From: Chryseosolibacter sp964438975
GTDB taxonomy: Bacteria; Bacteroidota; Bacteroidia; Cytophagales; Cyclobacteriaceae
Assembly (NCBI GenBank): GCA_964438975.1
Contig: CAYTMU010000017.1
Span: 8,115-72,114 of the forward strand
Reading direction: 5' to 3'
Length of the DNA stretch: 64,000 nucleotides
This document shows, piece after piece, positions 54,915 to 63,182 of this stretch (the stretch's first letter is position 1; every line of letters starts with the position of its first letter). Below the pieces are notes generated by a model. It was not told the origin of the DNA. It worked only from the letters and a program-made list of their open reading frames with translations, and made no database searches. Position numbers and translations under genes: made by a program.

Positions 54915-54930
54915 ACCGGAATGTTCCGGT
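54915..54930. promoter_or_regulatory. 16-bp palindrome upstream of the GH109-like gene
   Basis: ACCGGAA at 54915-54921 and TTCCGGT at 54924-54930 are perfect inverted arms separated by two bases, 30 bases before the ATG at 54960. It could be an operator. Confidence 0.35.
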
Positions 54931-54959
54931 CATCCTAATAAACCACACAACACAACACG

Positions 54960-56384
54960 ATGAAAAGCAACCGAAGAAGTTTTCTAAAAGTATCGGGACT
55001 GGCAGGTATTGGACTGGCTGGAGGCGCCGGTCTTATCGAGGGGCAAGCTGCGACATTCGCTGCAGCGACTATTACCCCAGGAACCAGCCAGAAGGGAAAG
55101 CATTTTAACATGAGTGGATATGCTGCTCCAAAGCTTGAAACTGTTCGAATAGGATTCGTCGGGTTGGGGAATCGGGGCCCTGGGGCTGTCAACAGAATGA
55201 GCAAGGTCGACGGCGTGGAGATCAAAGCCCTCTGCGATATCCGTCCGGACCGTGCGGAAAAAGCGCGAAAGTCGCTGGAAGGCACAAAGCACCGCCCAGT
55301 ATTATTCACGGCTGGCGAGAACGACTGGAAGAAAATGTGCGAGCGCAAAGATATCGACCTGATTTACATAGCTACTCCATGGGCCCTCCACGCACCCATG
55401 GCAATATATGCCATGGAGCAAGGCAAGCACGCCGTCACCGAGGTTCCGGCGGCCGTCACAGTTGATGAGTGCTGGCAGTTAGTGGAAACATCCGAAAAGA
55501 CGAAGAAGCATTGCATGATGCTCGAAAATACATGCTATGACTTCTTTGAATTGATGACGCTGAACATGGCACGTCAAGGTTTCTTCGGTGAATTGATACA
55601 CGCGGAAGGTGCCTATATCCATGATCTTCTCAATCAGAACTTCAAGAAGGAAACTTACTACGACATGTGGCGCCTGAAGGAGAATATGCGCAACGGAAGC
55701 CTCTATCCTACTCACGGCCTGGGACCGATAGCGCAAGCGTTGAACGTCAATCGGGGTGACAGAATGGACTATCTCGTATCAGTTTCCTCCGGTGATTTCC
55801 AGATGGGCGAACTCGCCAAAGAGCTAGCGGCAAAAGACAACTTCTACCAGCCCTATGTTAACAAGAAGTTCCGCGGCAACATGAACACAACGACCATCCG
55901 AACGGTGAACGGAAAAACGATGATGATCCAGCACGACGTGTCTTCACCTCGTCCGTACTCCCGGATACATTTGCTCAGCGGAACCAAAGGAACAGCGCTG
56001 AAGTATCCAGAACCGCGCATTTCAACGAGCCACGAAGGATGGATTGATGAAAATGAATTCAAAGCGTTGGAAGAAAAATACGCGCCGCCGATCGTGAAAC
56101 GTGTCGGCGAAATGGCAAAACAAATCGGTGGACACGGTGGGATGGACTTTCTCATGGACTGGCGACTGATCGACTGTCTGAGAAACGGCATCGCTCTGGA
56201 TATGGACGTCTACGATGCCGCTGCATGGAGTGTCGTCGCTCCACTAAGCGAACAGTCTGTTGCCAATCGTTCAAAATCCGTCGATGTGCCCGACTTTACC
56301 TCGGGATCGTGGAAAACAAACACGCCTGTCGACGTTACATTGTCACAAGGAGGCAACACGAGAGTACTCCTTACGGCAAAATAG
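54960..56384 (+). CDS. Tat-exported Gfo/Idh/MocA enzyme, GH109 (alpha-N-acetylgalactosaminidase) type
   Basis: A 474-residue oxidoreductase-fold protein with a twin-arginine signal (KSNRRSFLKVSGLAGIGLAGG). The NAD-binding motif is RIGFVGLGNRGPGAV (residues 63-77). The segments TEVPAAVTVDECWQLVE, MMLENTCYDFFELM, DLLNQNFKKETYYDMWRL and LYPTHGLGPIAQALNVNRGD closely follow glycoside hydrolase family 109, which uses NAD+ transiently to cleave alpha-N-acetylgalactosamine. Length is typical. The cofactor explains export by Tat. It belongs to the locus ending in nagB. Confidence 0.88.
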   Translation: MKSNRRSFLKVSGLAGIGLAGGAGLIEGQAATFAAATITPGTSQKGKHFNMSGYAAPKLETVRIGFVGLGNRGPGAVNRMSKVDGVEIKALCDIRPDRAEKARKSLEGTKHRPVLFTAGENDWKKMCERKDIDLIYIATPWALHAPMAIYAMEQGKHAVTEVPAAVTVDECWQLVETSEKTKKHCMMLENTCYDFFELMTLNMARQGFFGELIHAEGAYIHDLLNQNFKKETYYDMWRLKENMRNGSLYPTHGLGPIAQALNVNRGDRMDYLVSVSSGDFQMGELAKELAAKDNFYQPYVNKKFRGNMNTTTIRTVNGKTMMIQHDVSSPRPYSRIHLLSGTKGTALKYPEPRISTSHEGWIDENEFKALEEKYAPPIVKRVGEMAKQIGGHGGMDFLMDWRLIDCLRNGIALDMDVYDAAAWSVVAPLSEQSVANRSKSVDVPDFTSGSWKTNTPVDVTLSQGGNTRVLLTAK

Positions 56385-56520
56385 CGCTCACACGATACGC
56401 CAATAATTTGCCTGTGATTCCGTGGAGGAACCCAGCGGCTTACGCCGTTGCTACATCTTCGACGAAACGCCGGTAACAAGGTTTGAACCGAATTTTTCAC
56501 AAAATTACAGATTGACTAAC

Positions 56521-57402
56521 ATGATCAAACGCAGAGATTTCATCAAAGGAGTTTCGCTCTCAACGCTGGGACTGGCTCTTACGCAGGAAAATGTTTTCGC
56601 AGCTATGAGAAAACGGTCGGCAATGAAACCAGGACTTGTCACCTACCAGTGGGGAAAGGACTGGGATGTTCCTACCATCATTGCCAACTGTGAAAAAAGT
56701 AAACTGTTAGGCGTCGAACTTCGCACGGAGCATAAGCACGGTGTCGAACCTTCGCTTTCTGCAGCCCAGCGCAAGGAAATCAAGGCGCGTTTCGAAAATA
56801 GCTCAGTGAAGTTCATCGGGTATGGCTCTAACGTAGAATTTGACAGCCCGGATCCTGCAGTGCTGAAACAAAATATGGAATTCGGTAAACAGCTGATTAA
56901 GCTCTGTCATGACATCGGAGGCAATGGAGTCAAAGTGAAACCGAATCGTTTTCATAAAGGCGTACCAAATGAAAAAACAATTGAGCAGATCGGCAAGTCG
57001 CTGAACGAACTTGGGAAATTCGGGGCCGACTATGGTCAGAAGATACGAGTGGAGGTTCACGGACGGGAAACGCAGGAACTTCCCAATATGAAAGCGATCA
57101 TGGACGTCGCGGATCATCCAAATGTTGTGATCTGCTGGAACTGTAATCCCACTGATCTCAACGGGCAGGGGTTCCACTACAACTTCAACCTGGTCAAGGA
57201 CCGGATGGGAGATACCATCCACATCCATGAACTGGATACTTTCCCCTATCCCTGGCAAGATCTGATGAACGAACTCGTCCGCATGGACTATTCGGAGTGG
57301 GTGCTGTGGGAGTGCGCCTCCGACCCCGAAGACAAGGTTGCGGCATTGATCAATCAGCGCAAACTGTGGAAGGCATTGGTCGCGAAGGCAGAGAAATCCT
57401 GA
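56521..57402 (+). CDS. Tat-exported sugar isomerase/epimerase-like TIM-barrel protein
   Basis: A 293-residue protein with a twin-arginine signal (MIKRRDFIKGVSLSTLGLAL). The rest is a TIM barrel of the AP-endonuclease-2/xylose-isomerase-like family: PGLVTYQWGKDWDVPTI at the start, GVELRTEHKHG, GGNGVKVKPN, KIRVEVHGRETQ, ICWNCNPTD and IHIHELDTFPYPW, which supply acidic and histidine metal ligands. Substrates are usually sugars or sugar acids. It follows the GH109-like gene by 136 bases; the esterase starts seven bases after it. Confidence 0.82.
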   Translation: MIKRRDFIKGVSLSTLGLALTQENVFAAMRKRSAMKPGLVTYQWGKDWDVPTIIANCEKSKLLGVELRTEHKHGVEPSLSAAQRKEIKARFENSSVKFIGYGSNVEFDSPDPAVLKQNMEFGKQLIKLCHDIGGNGVKVKPNRFHKGVPNEKTIEQIGKSLNELGKFGADYGQKIRVEVHGRETQELPNMKAIMDVADHPNVVICWNCNPTDLNGQGFHYNFNLVKDRMGDTIHIHELDTFPYPWQDLMNELVRMDYSEWVLWECASDPEDKVAALINQRKLWKALVAKAEKS

Positions 57403-57409
57403 TGCATCG

Positions 57410-59563
57410 ATGCGCCCCGTCAGACGATACGTCTTTTTATTCATCCTGTGCCTGGCCGGCGGTGAAATCGCCGCACAAAGCGAACTCAGCGTCCTGGAGC
57501 CGAGAGAGGACTGGCTCGCGTATACGGATTCGCGGAACACATTGTATCGCCACTTTGCGCATCAGGCGGATGAGCTACTCGACAGACGAAGGAAAAAACT
57601 CGAGGATATCACAACGGTGGACGAGTGGAAGGACCAGCAGCACATCATCCGGAGAACTCTTGATGAAGTAATTGGACCGTTCCCGCAGAAAACGCCGCTC
57701 AATGCGAAAGTGATCCGCTCAGTGGAAAAGGATTTCTATCGCGTGGAACACATCGTCTTTGAGTCGCAGCCGCGCTTCTATGTAACATCATCTCTGTTCA
57801 TGCCAAAATCTCTAAAGAAAAGAGGGCGAGCCCCGGCTGTCATCTATTGCAGTGGACATTCTCCATTGGGCTACCGGAGTAGCGTATACCAGGGGGTGAT
57901 CCTGAACCTGGTAAAGAAAGGTTTTATCGTTTTTGCCTTTGACCCTGTCGGACAGGGTGAACGGTTCGAGTATTACGATGAAGAGAAGAAAGCCCCGGCT
58001 GTCGGCGGTCCGACAACACAACATTCCTATCCCGGCACACAAGCATTTATCTCCGGTGATTCTCAAGCGCGCTATATGGTTTGGGACGGAATTCGTGCGG
58101 TCGACTACCTGCTCACCCGACGGGAAGTTGATCCTTCGAGGATCGGCATTACGGGGCGTTCGGGTGGTGGTACACAGTCCGCATACATCGCCGCTTTTGA
58201 CGACCGGATTGCCGCAGCGGCGCCGGAGTGCTACCTGACAAATTTCACCCGGCTCTTACAGTCGATCGGTCCGCAAGATGCGGAACAGATCTTTTTTCAT
58301 GGTATCAGGAAAGGTCTTGATCACGGAGACTTGTTAATTGTGCGCGCGCCAAAACCGTCGCTGATGATCACCACGACGAGAGATATGTTCAGCATCCAGG
58401 GTGCCCGTGAGACGGCAGCCGAAGTATCACGTGTTTATGCTGCCTTCGGCGCAGATAAAAACTTCGGAATCGTAGAGGATGACGCTCCACACGCATCAAC
58501 AAAAAAGAACCGGGAGGCGATGTACGCATTCTTTCAGCACCACCTGAACAACCCGGGGGACCCCCGCGATGAAGAGCTCGAAATCCTGACAGATGATGAA
58601 ATCCGCGTGACGGCCACAGGGCAAGTATCCACGTCGCTTAAGGGGGAAACGGTGTTCTCGCTTAACCGAGAGAATGTCAGACAAGGCGCGTCACCCGTAG
58701 ATGCGCAGCAAATCATAAAAGCTGCCCGTCAGCTCTCGGGATATCAGTCTCCGAAAGATTTCGGTACAGCTGTGTTCGCAGGTCGTACACCACGTGAGGG
58801 CTACGTGATAGAAAAGTACCTCATACCCGGTGAAGCAAACTATGTAGTACCCGTGCTCCGGATGAAGCCGAATGCTGGCTCTGAAAGAGCACTCATCTAT
58901 CTCCACCCGGCGGGGAAAGCGAAAGAAGGTTCCCCCGGCGGGGAAATCGAGGAACTCGTGAAGGCAGGGTATACCGTCATTGCCCCTGACCTCCCCGGTG
59001 TTGGTGAACTCGGACCGGGTGATTTTAAAGGCGATGCATTCATCGACGGAGTCTCCCACAACATTTGGTACACGGCATTACTCGTGGGAAAAAGTGTTAC
59101 AGCACTGCAAGCTGCGGATATCGAACGCGTCATACACCATCTGGCGGGTGATACAAGATCGGTTTACGCGATTGCGCGCAAGGAAATGGCGCCCGTGCTT
59201 CTGCATGCGGCAGCTTTCGAAAAATCAATCAGCGCGATCGCGCTTGTCGAACCGCTGGCTTCGTACCGGTCGCTGGTCCAGACGCGCTTATACCATTCGT
59301 CTTTCATCACCGCCGCCGTTCCTGGCATGCTGAGGGAATACGACCTTCCTGAACTCGCGGCCACGCTGGCGCCACGACAGCTTGCGATCATAAATGCATT
59401 AAATGGTACCGGTGCAAATCTGGACGAGGAGGAAGTGGTGAAAGAATTTGCCGCCATTCACGAGGCGTATGACGGCAACTCGACTCCGTATCTTTCTATC
59501 ATCCGGAATGAGAACGACGAAGATGTCATTCGAACAATACTCGAAGCGTGGTCCCGCAAATAA
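57410..59563 (+). CDS. Double-domain secreted esterase with a degenerate second domain
   Basis: A 717-residue protein with a signal peptide (VFLFILCLAGGEIAAQ). The first alpha/beta-hydrolase domain (residues ~90-400) is intact, with S251 in TGRSGGGTQSA, VIYCSGHSPLGYR and AFDPVGQGERFE. The second (~470-717) keeps the fold landmarks IYLHPAGKAKEG and APDLPGVGELG, but the elbow position reads YAIARKEMAPVL, with no serine, so it is probably non-catalytic. It sits in the exported-sugar locus and is related to the esterases at 41154 and 53525. Confidence 0.8.
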   Translation: MRPVRRYVFLFILCLAGGEIAAQSELSVLEPREDWLAYTDSRNTLYRHFAHQADELLDRRRKKLEDITTVDEWKDQQHIIRRTLDEVIGPFPQKTPLNAKVIRSVEKDFYRVEHIVFESQPRFYVTSSLFMPKSLKKRGRAPAVIYCSGHSPLGYRSSVYQGVILNLVKKGFIVFAFDPVGQGERFEYYDEEKKAPAVGGPTTQHSYPGTQAFISGDSQARYMVWDGIRAVDYLLTRREVDPSRIGITGRSGGGTQSAYIAAFDDRIAAAAPECYLTNFTRLLQSIGPQDAEQIFFHGIRKGLDHGDLLIVRAPKPSLMITTTRDMFSIQGARETAAEVSRVYAAFGADKNFGIVEDDAPHASTKKNREAMYAFFQHHLNNPGDPRDEELEILTDDEIRVTATGQVSTSLKGETVFSLNRENVRQGASPVDAQQIIKAARQLSGYQSPKDFGTAVFAGRTPREGYVIEKYLIPGEANYVVPVLRMKPNAGSERALIYLHPAGKAKEGSPGGEIEELVKAGYTVIAPDLPGVGELGPGDFKGDAFIDGVSHNIWYTALLVGKSVTALQAADIERVIHHLAGDTRSVYAIARKEMAPVLLHAAAFEKSISAIALVEPLASYRSLVQTRLYHSSFITAAVPGMLREYDLPELAATLAPRQLAIINALNGTGANLDEEEVVKEFAAIHEAYDGNSTPYLSIIRNENDEDVIRTILEAWSRK

Positions 59564-59599
59564 ACGATCTCACAAACGAAACTCAGTACGACGAACGAA

Positions 59600-60331
59600 A
59601 TGCAAATTAAAATCGAAAATGACCCGGTGAGCCTAGGGCAATCCGCCGGTAAGCACGCTGCAGAACTAATCCGAAATGCCATCGCAGAAAAAGGCGCCGC
59701 GAACATCATCCTGGCAACCGGCACCAGTCAATTTGAGACGCTTCGTCAGTTGCTCCAGGAAAAAAATATTGAGTGGGACAAAGTCACCGTGTTCCACCTG
59801 GACGAGTATATCGGTATCCCGGAGACCCACCCCGCGAGCTTTCGAAAGTATCTCAAGGAGCGATTCATTGCCAACGTCCCCGCACTGAAGGCCGCGCATC
59901 TCGTCAACGGAGAAGGTGATCCGCAGGCTGAATGTGTATGGCTTGGCGACCTTATCGCTCAACACCCCATCGATGTCGCACTCGTCGGCATCGGCGAGAA
60001 CGGGCACCTGGCCTTCAATGATCCTCCGGCTGATTTTGACACAGATGAGCCGTACATCGTCGTTGAATTGGACGAAGCATGCCGGCGTCAGCAATTTGGA
60101 GAAGGCTGGTTCAAGACGGTTGAAGATGTTCCCCGTCAGGCAATCAGTATGTCGATCCGGCAAATCATGAAATCCAAGCGCATTATTTGCTCCGTCCCCG
60201 ACGAGCGAAAAGCCCAAGCCGTCAGAAACTGCGTGAAAAATCCGGTCAGTAACCTCTTTCCCGCCAGTATCCTGCAGCGGCATGAGCATTGCACGTTGTA
60301 TCTGGATATGGCTTCCGCGAAAGAATTGTAA
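59600..60331 (+). CDS. nagB: Glucosamine-6-phosphate deaminase
   Basis: A 243-residue NagB that converts glucosamine 6-phosphate to fructose 6-phosphate and ammonia. Catalytic residues are visible: D68 in VFHLDEYIGIP, H136 in GIGENGHLAFNDP, and ATGTSQFETL near residue 39. It is cytosolic. It ends the exported-enzyme cluster, which suggests that amino sugars released outside are finally catabolised here. Confidence 0.93.
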   Translation: MQIKIENDPVSLGQSAGKHAAELIRNAIAEKGAANIILATGTSQFETLRQLLQEKNIEWDKVTVFHLDEYIGIPETHPASFRKYLKERFIANVPALKAAHLVNGEGDPQAECVWLGDLIAQHPIDVALVGIGENGHLAFNDPPADFDTDEPYIVVELDEACRRQQFGEGWFKTVEDVPRQAISMSIRQIMKSKRIICSVPDERKAQAVRNCVKNPVSNLFPASILQRHEHCTLYLDMASAKEL

Positions 60332-60508
60332 TGGTGAGCGGGTGCTTGCTACCTGGCAGGTTACTGCTTCGTCACGGGATTGTTGGAGGCAACGTGCGTC
60401 ACACCTCCACGAAAAAAAAGAGACGGTCCGAAACTACTGTTGACATAGGGTTGTCAGCCCGTGGCATTTGCTTTGGGAAAACAATTGTTCAACCAAAGCA
60501 CTCTATCT

Positions 60509-61009
60509 ATGGAAACCGTTGAAAAAAAGCAGGAAACCGTATTCTTGACCGCACAGGCGCTGTTGGATCACTGGCAGGGACATCGCCGACTAACGCGAAA
60601 AGTGATTGAAGCGTTTCCGGAAGACAAACTATTCACCTACTCGATCGGCGGAATGCGTCCCTTCGCTGAGCTGGCGCTGGAAATGCTGTATATGACGGCA
60701 CCGGGAGTCCGCGGGTTTGTCGTTGGTGAATGGGAGACATATGAGGCAGTCGCAAAATCCTTCCCGAAACCACAAACACGCGAGGAACTCCTGGAGATGT
60801 GGGATCGGACGACCGGACAGCTCGATTCTTTGTGGCCCCATCTGTCGGAAGAGAGATTCCAACAAGTAGACAAGGCATTCAACCAGTACGAGGGAAAAGT
60901 GTATTGGTCAATACTCTACTTCATCGACAACGAGATCCATCATCGGGCACAAGGTTACGTTTACCTGCGCTCATTGGGGATTGAGCCTCCACCGTTCTGG
61001 GAGCGGTAG
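60509..61009 (+). CDS. DinB-family protein
   Basis: A 166-residue protein of the DinB/YfiT four-helix metal-binding fold: LLDHWQGHRRLTRKVIEAF near the start and YFIDNEIHHRAQGYVYL near the end, with the histidines that bind a divalent metal. Members are often thiol- or stress-related. The ATG at 60509 is used; the frame is open upstream. It stands alone and converges with the HAD gene. Confidence 0.82.
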   Translation: METVEKKQETVFLTAQALLDHWQGHRRLTRKVIEAFPEDKLFTYSIGGMRPFAELALEMLYMTAPGVRGFVVGEWETYEAVAKSFPKPQTREELLEMWDRTTGQLDSLWPHLSEERFQQVDKAFNQYEGKVYWSILYFIDNEIHHRAQGYVYLRSLGIEPPPFWER

Positions 61010-61020
61010 AGTGGTAAATA

Positions 61021-61050
61021 GTGAGTGGTGAGAGTCATCTCACCACTCAT
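61021..61050. terminator. Bidirectional hairpin between convergent genes
   Basis: TGAGTGGTGAG at 61022-61032 pairs with CTCACCACTCA at 61039-61049 across a six-base loop. It lies between the DinB stop and the HAD stop; there is no strong T tract. Confidence 0.5.
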
Positions 61051-61122
61051 CGACTTACAGTGCCCTTACACCCGTGAAATTCGAATTATTTGCGTTCGAA
61101 GCAGTGATCGAGTCGACCGATC

Positions 61123-61893
61123 TTACCATTTCAATGGCAACTGAATATCCTTTATACTCTCCACGATCATATCAGCCTTGAAGGCAAATTGTGACAAGTC
61201 TGCACGCGTGGAGACACCCGATAGCACGAGAATAGTCTTATAACCCATCTGCACACCTCCGCGAATATCAGTCTCCATCGTGTCGCCGATAACTACTGTA
61301 TCAGCCGTTTCTAATCCAATAGATTTGCGCGCCGAGCGCATCATCACAGGACCGGGTTTGCCAACGACAAATGCCTTTGTTCCGGTGGCTTCCTCGATCA
61401 TTGCGGTCGTCGCGGCGATACCCAGATTGTTCCAACCTTTCTTCTTCGGCGACGGGTCGCGATTCGTAGTAATGAATTTGGCACCTGCGAGGATCATATC
61501 GACTGCTTTTTGAACCATCTCCAATGTGAAATTCCGGCCTTCGCCGAGAACAACGAAATCGGGATCCGTTTCAACAAGAGTCAGGCCGTTGTCGTGAAGG
61601 CTTGTGAGCAAGCCGCCTTCGCCAAGAACATAACACGATCCGTTTGGCCGCTGGCTCGCGATAAACTTGCCGGTAGCCATCGCACTGGTGTAGACGTGCT
61701 TCTCCGTCACCTCAATACCGAGCTTTCTCAGTTTCCGCACAACCTCCAGCGGAGTGCGCTGGCTGTTATTCGTCATGAAGGTGAATGGAATGTCTTCTTT
61801 CAGTAGTCTCGCGACGAACTCGTCCGCGCCGGGAATCATGATGTCTCCACCGTAGATCACGCCATCCATGTCGATGAGAAATCCTTGAGTCAT
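61123..61893 (-). CDS. HAD-superfamily phosphatase (NagD-type)
   Basis: A 256-residue HAD-IIA phosphatase. The nucleophile motif is FLIDMDGVIYGG near residue 5, motif II is FMTNNSQRTP, the conserved lysine is in VGKPGPVM and motif IV is VVIGDTMETDIRGG. The ATG at 61893 is used; an upstream ATG would add 14 residues. It is probably the last gene of a minus-strand run behind the M20 peptidase gene. Confidence 0.9.
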   Translation of the reverse strand: MTQGFLIDMDGVIYGGDIMIPGADEFVARLLKEDIPFTFMTNNSQRTPLEVVRKLRKLGIEVTEKHVYTSAMATGKFIASQRPNGSCYVLGEGGLLTSLHDNGLTLVETDPDFVVLGEGRNFTLEMVQKAVDMILAGAKFITTNRDPSPKKKGWNNLGIAATTAMIEEATGTKAFVVGKPGPVMMRSARKSIGLETADTVVIGDTMETDIRGGVQMGYKTILVLSGVSTRADLSQFAFKADMIVESIKDIQLPLKW

Positions 61894-61953
61894 ACAGGTT
61901 GCTTTAGCCGCCAATATAGGAATTTCCCTTCGCACGGACGCCGCGTCCGATTC

Positions 61954-63135
61954 CTAATTCCCCAATCTCTTCAGAGCAATGTAGGCCATAAGCCCTGTAG
62001 ATGTCGCGAGGGCATCTTCGTCGACGTTAAATGTCGGCGTGTGTAAGGACGATCGAATATCCTTGGCATCGTTGCCAACCCCGCAAAAATAGAAGCAGGA
62101 ACTGACGATCTGGGAGTAGTAAGCAAAATCTTCAGAAGCCATAAGAATGCCTCCATCAATTACATTCTCCTTTCCGAGAAAGTCGATTGCATATCGCTCC
62201 ACATCATCCGTTAGTTCTTCGTCGTTGGTGAGGAAAGGGTATCCGCGTTGAATTCTGAACTCGCATTTCGCTCCCATACCTTCTGAAATTTCGACAGCCA
62301 TCTTCGTCATGCGTTTGTGCGCTTCGGCACGCCACTCCTCATTCATAGCGCGAAAGGTTCCTTCCATGATCACCTCGTCTGGAATAACGTTGATGGCACC
62401 GTTTGCGATCACCTTTCCGAATGACAACACAGTCGGGTCATCAGGTCGCGCTATACGACTTACGATCTGCTGCAGCGCGACAATCACATGTGCCGAGATC
62501 ACGACCGGATCGACGTTGAGGTGCGGCTGGGCGCCGTGCCCTCCCTTTCCGGTTATCTTCACAAAAAGTGAGTCCATCGAGGCCATGTGCTTGCCTTTGC
62601 GGATCCCGACCTTTCCAACCGGGATCTGTGGCATCACGTGTTGGCCGATCACGGCATCGACTGTTGGATTTTCCAGGACTCCATCGCGGATCATATGTGT
62701 GGCGCCTCCCGGTAATACTTCTTCCCCTGGCTGGAACAGAAACTTTACAGTCCCGCCGAAATCGTTGCGCAGCTCCTGAAGGATCCGAGCGGTCCCAAGC
62801 AGCGATGAAGTGTGAAAGTCATGTCCACATGCATGCATGACGTTGGGATACCTGGACGCGTACGGCACGTTATTCTGCTCGTGGATGGGGAGTGCATCCA
62901 TGTCTGCGCGCAGCGCGATGACCTTGTCAGATGGATGCTTTCCAGAGATAGTCGCCAGGACCCCGGTGTCGGCAACCGGTTGCCAGGAAACACCGGCATC
63001 GTCAAGCTGCCTCTTGACGAAGGCAGACGTCTCGTGCTCCTGAAATGACAACTCGGGATGTGCATGCAGATGACGGCGGGTTGCTACTACCTCACCGTGA
63101 ATGCTGGCCGAAAGAGTTCTTATCGCGTCGATCAT
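61954..63135 (-). CDS. M20-family amidohydrolase
   Basis: A 393-residue amidohydrolase of the hippurate hydrolase/IAA-amino-acid hydrolase group. The co-catalytic zinc ligands are visible in MHACGHDFHTSSLLG and FQPGEEVLPGG, with MASEDFAYY near the C-terminus. Such enzymes cleave N-acyl or amide bonds of amino acids. It starts 47 bases after the transporter stop, so it is probably cotranscribed. Confidence 0.92.
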   Translation of the reverse strand: MIDAIRTLSASIHGEVVATRRHLHAHPELSFQEHETSAFVKRQLDDAGVSWQPVADTGVLATISGKHPSDKVIALRADMDALPIHEQNNVPYASRYPNVMHACGHDFHTSSLLGTARILQELRNDFGGTVKFLFQPGEEVLPGGATHMIRDGVLENPTVDAVIGQHVMPQIPVGKVGIRKGKHMASMDSLFVKITGKGGHGAQPHLNVDPVVISAHVIVALQQIVSRIARPDDPTVLSFGKVIANGAINVIPDEVIMEGTFRAMNEEWRAEAHKRMTKMAVEISEGMGAKCEFRIQRGYPFLTNDEELTDDVERYAIDFLGKENVIDGGILMASEDFAYYSQIVSSCFYFCGVGNDAKDIRSSLHTPTFNVDEDALATSTGLMAYIALKRLGN

Positions 63136-63182
63136 AGGGCTACCAGGGAAGTTTCATAGACATCAACAGAAGGAGGATCCGA

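Noticed and set aside
56433..56450. Hairpin between the GH109-like and isomerase genes
   Set aside because: Only seven pairs with a G-U pair and no T tract; not counted as a terminator.
60480..60489. AACAATTGTT palindrome before the DinB gene
   Set aside because: Short A/T-rich palindrome with no partner and no nearby regulator.
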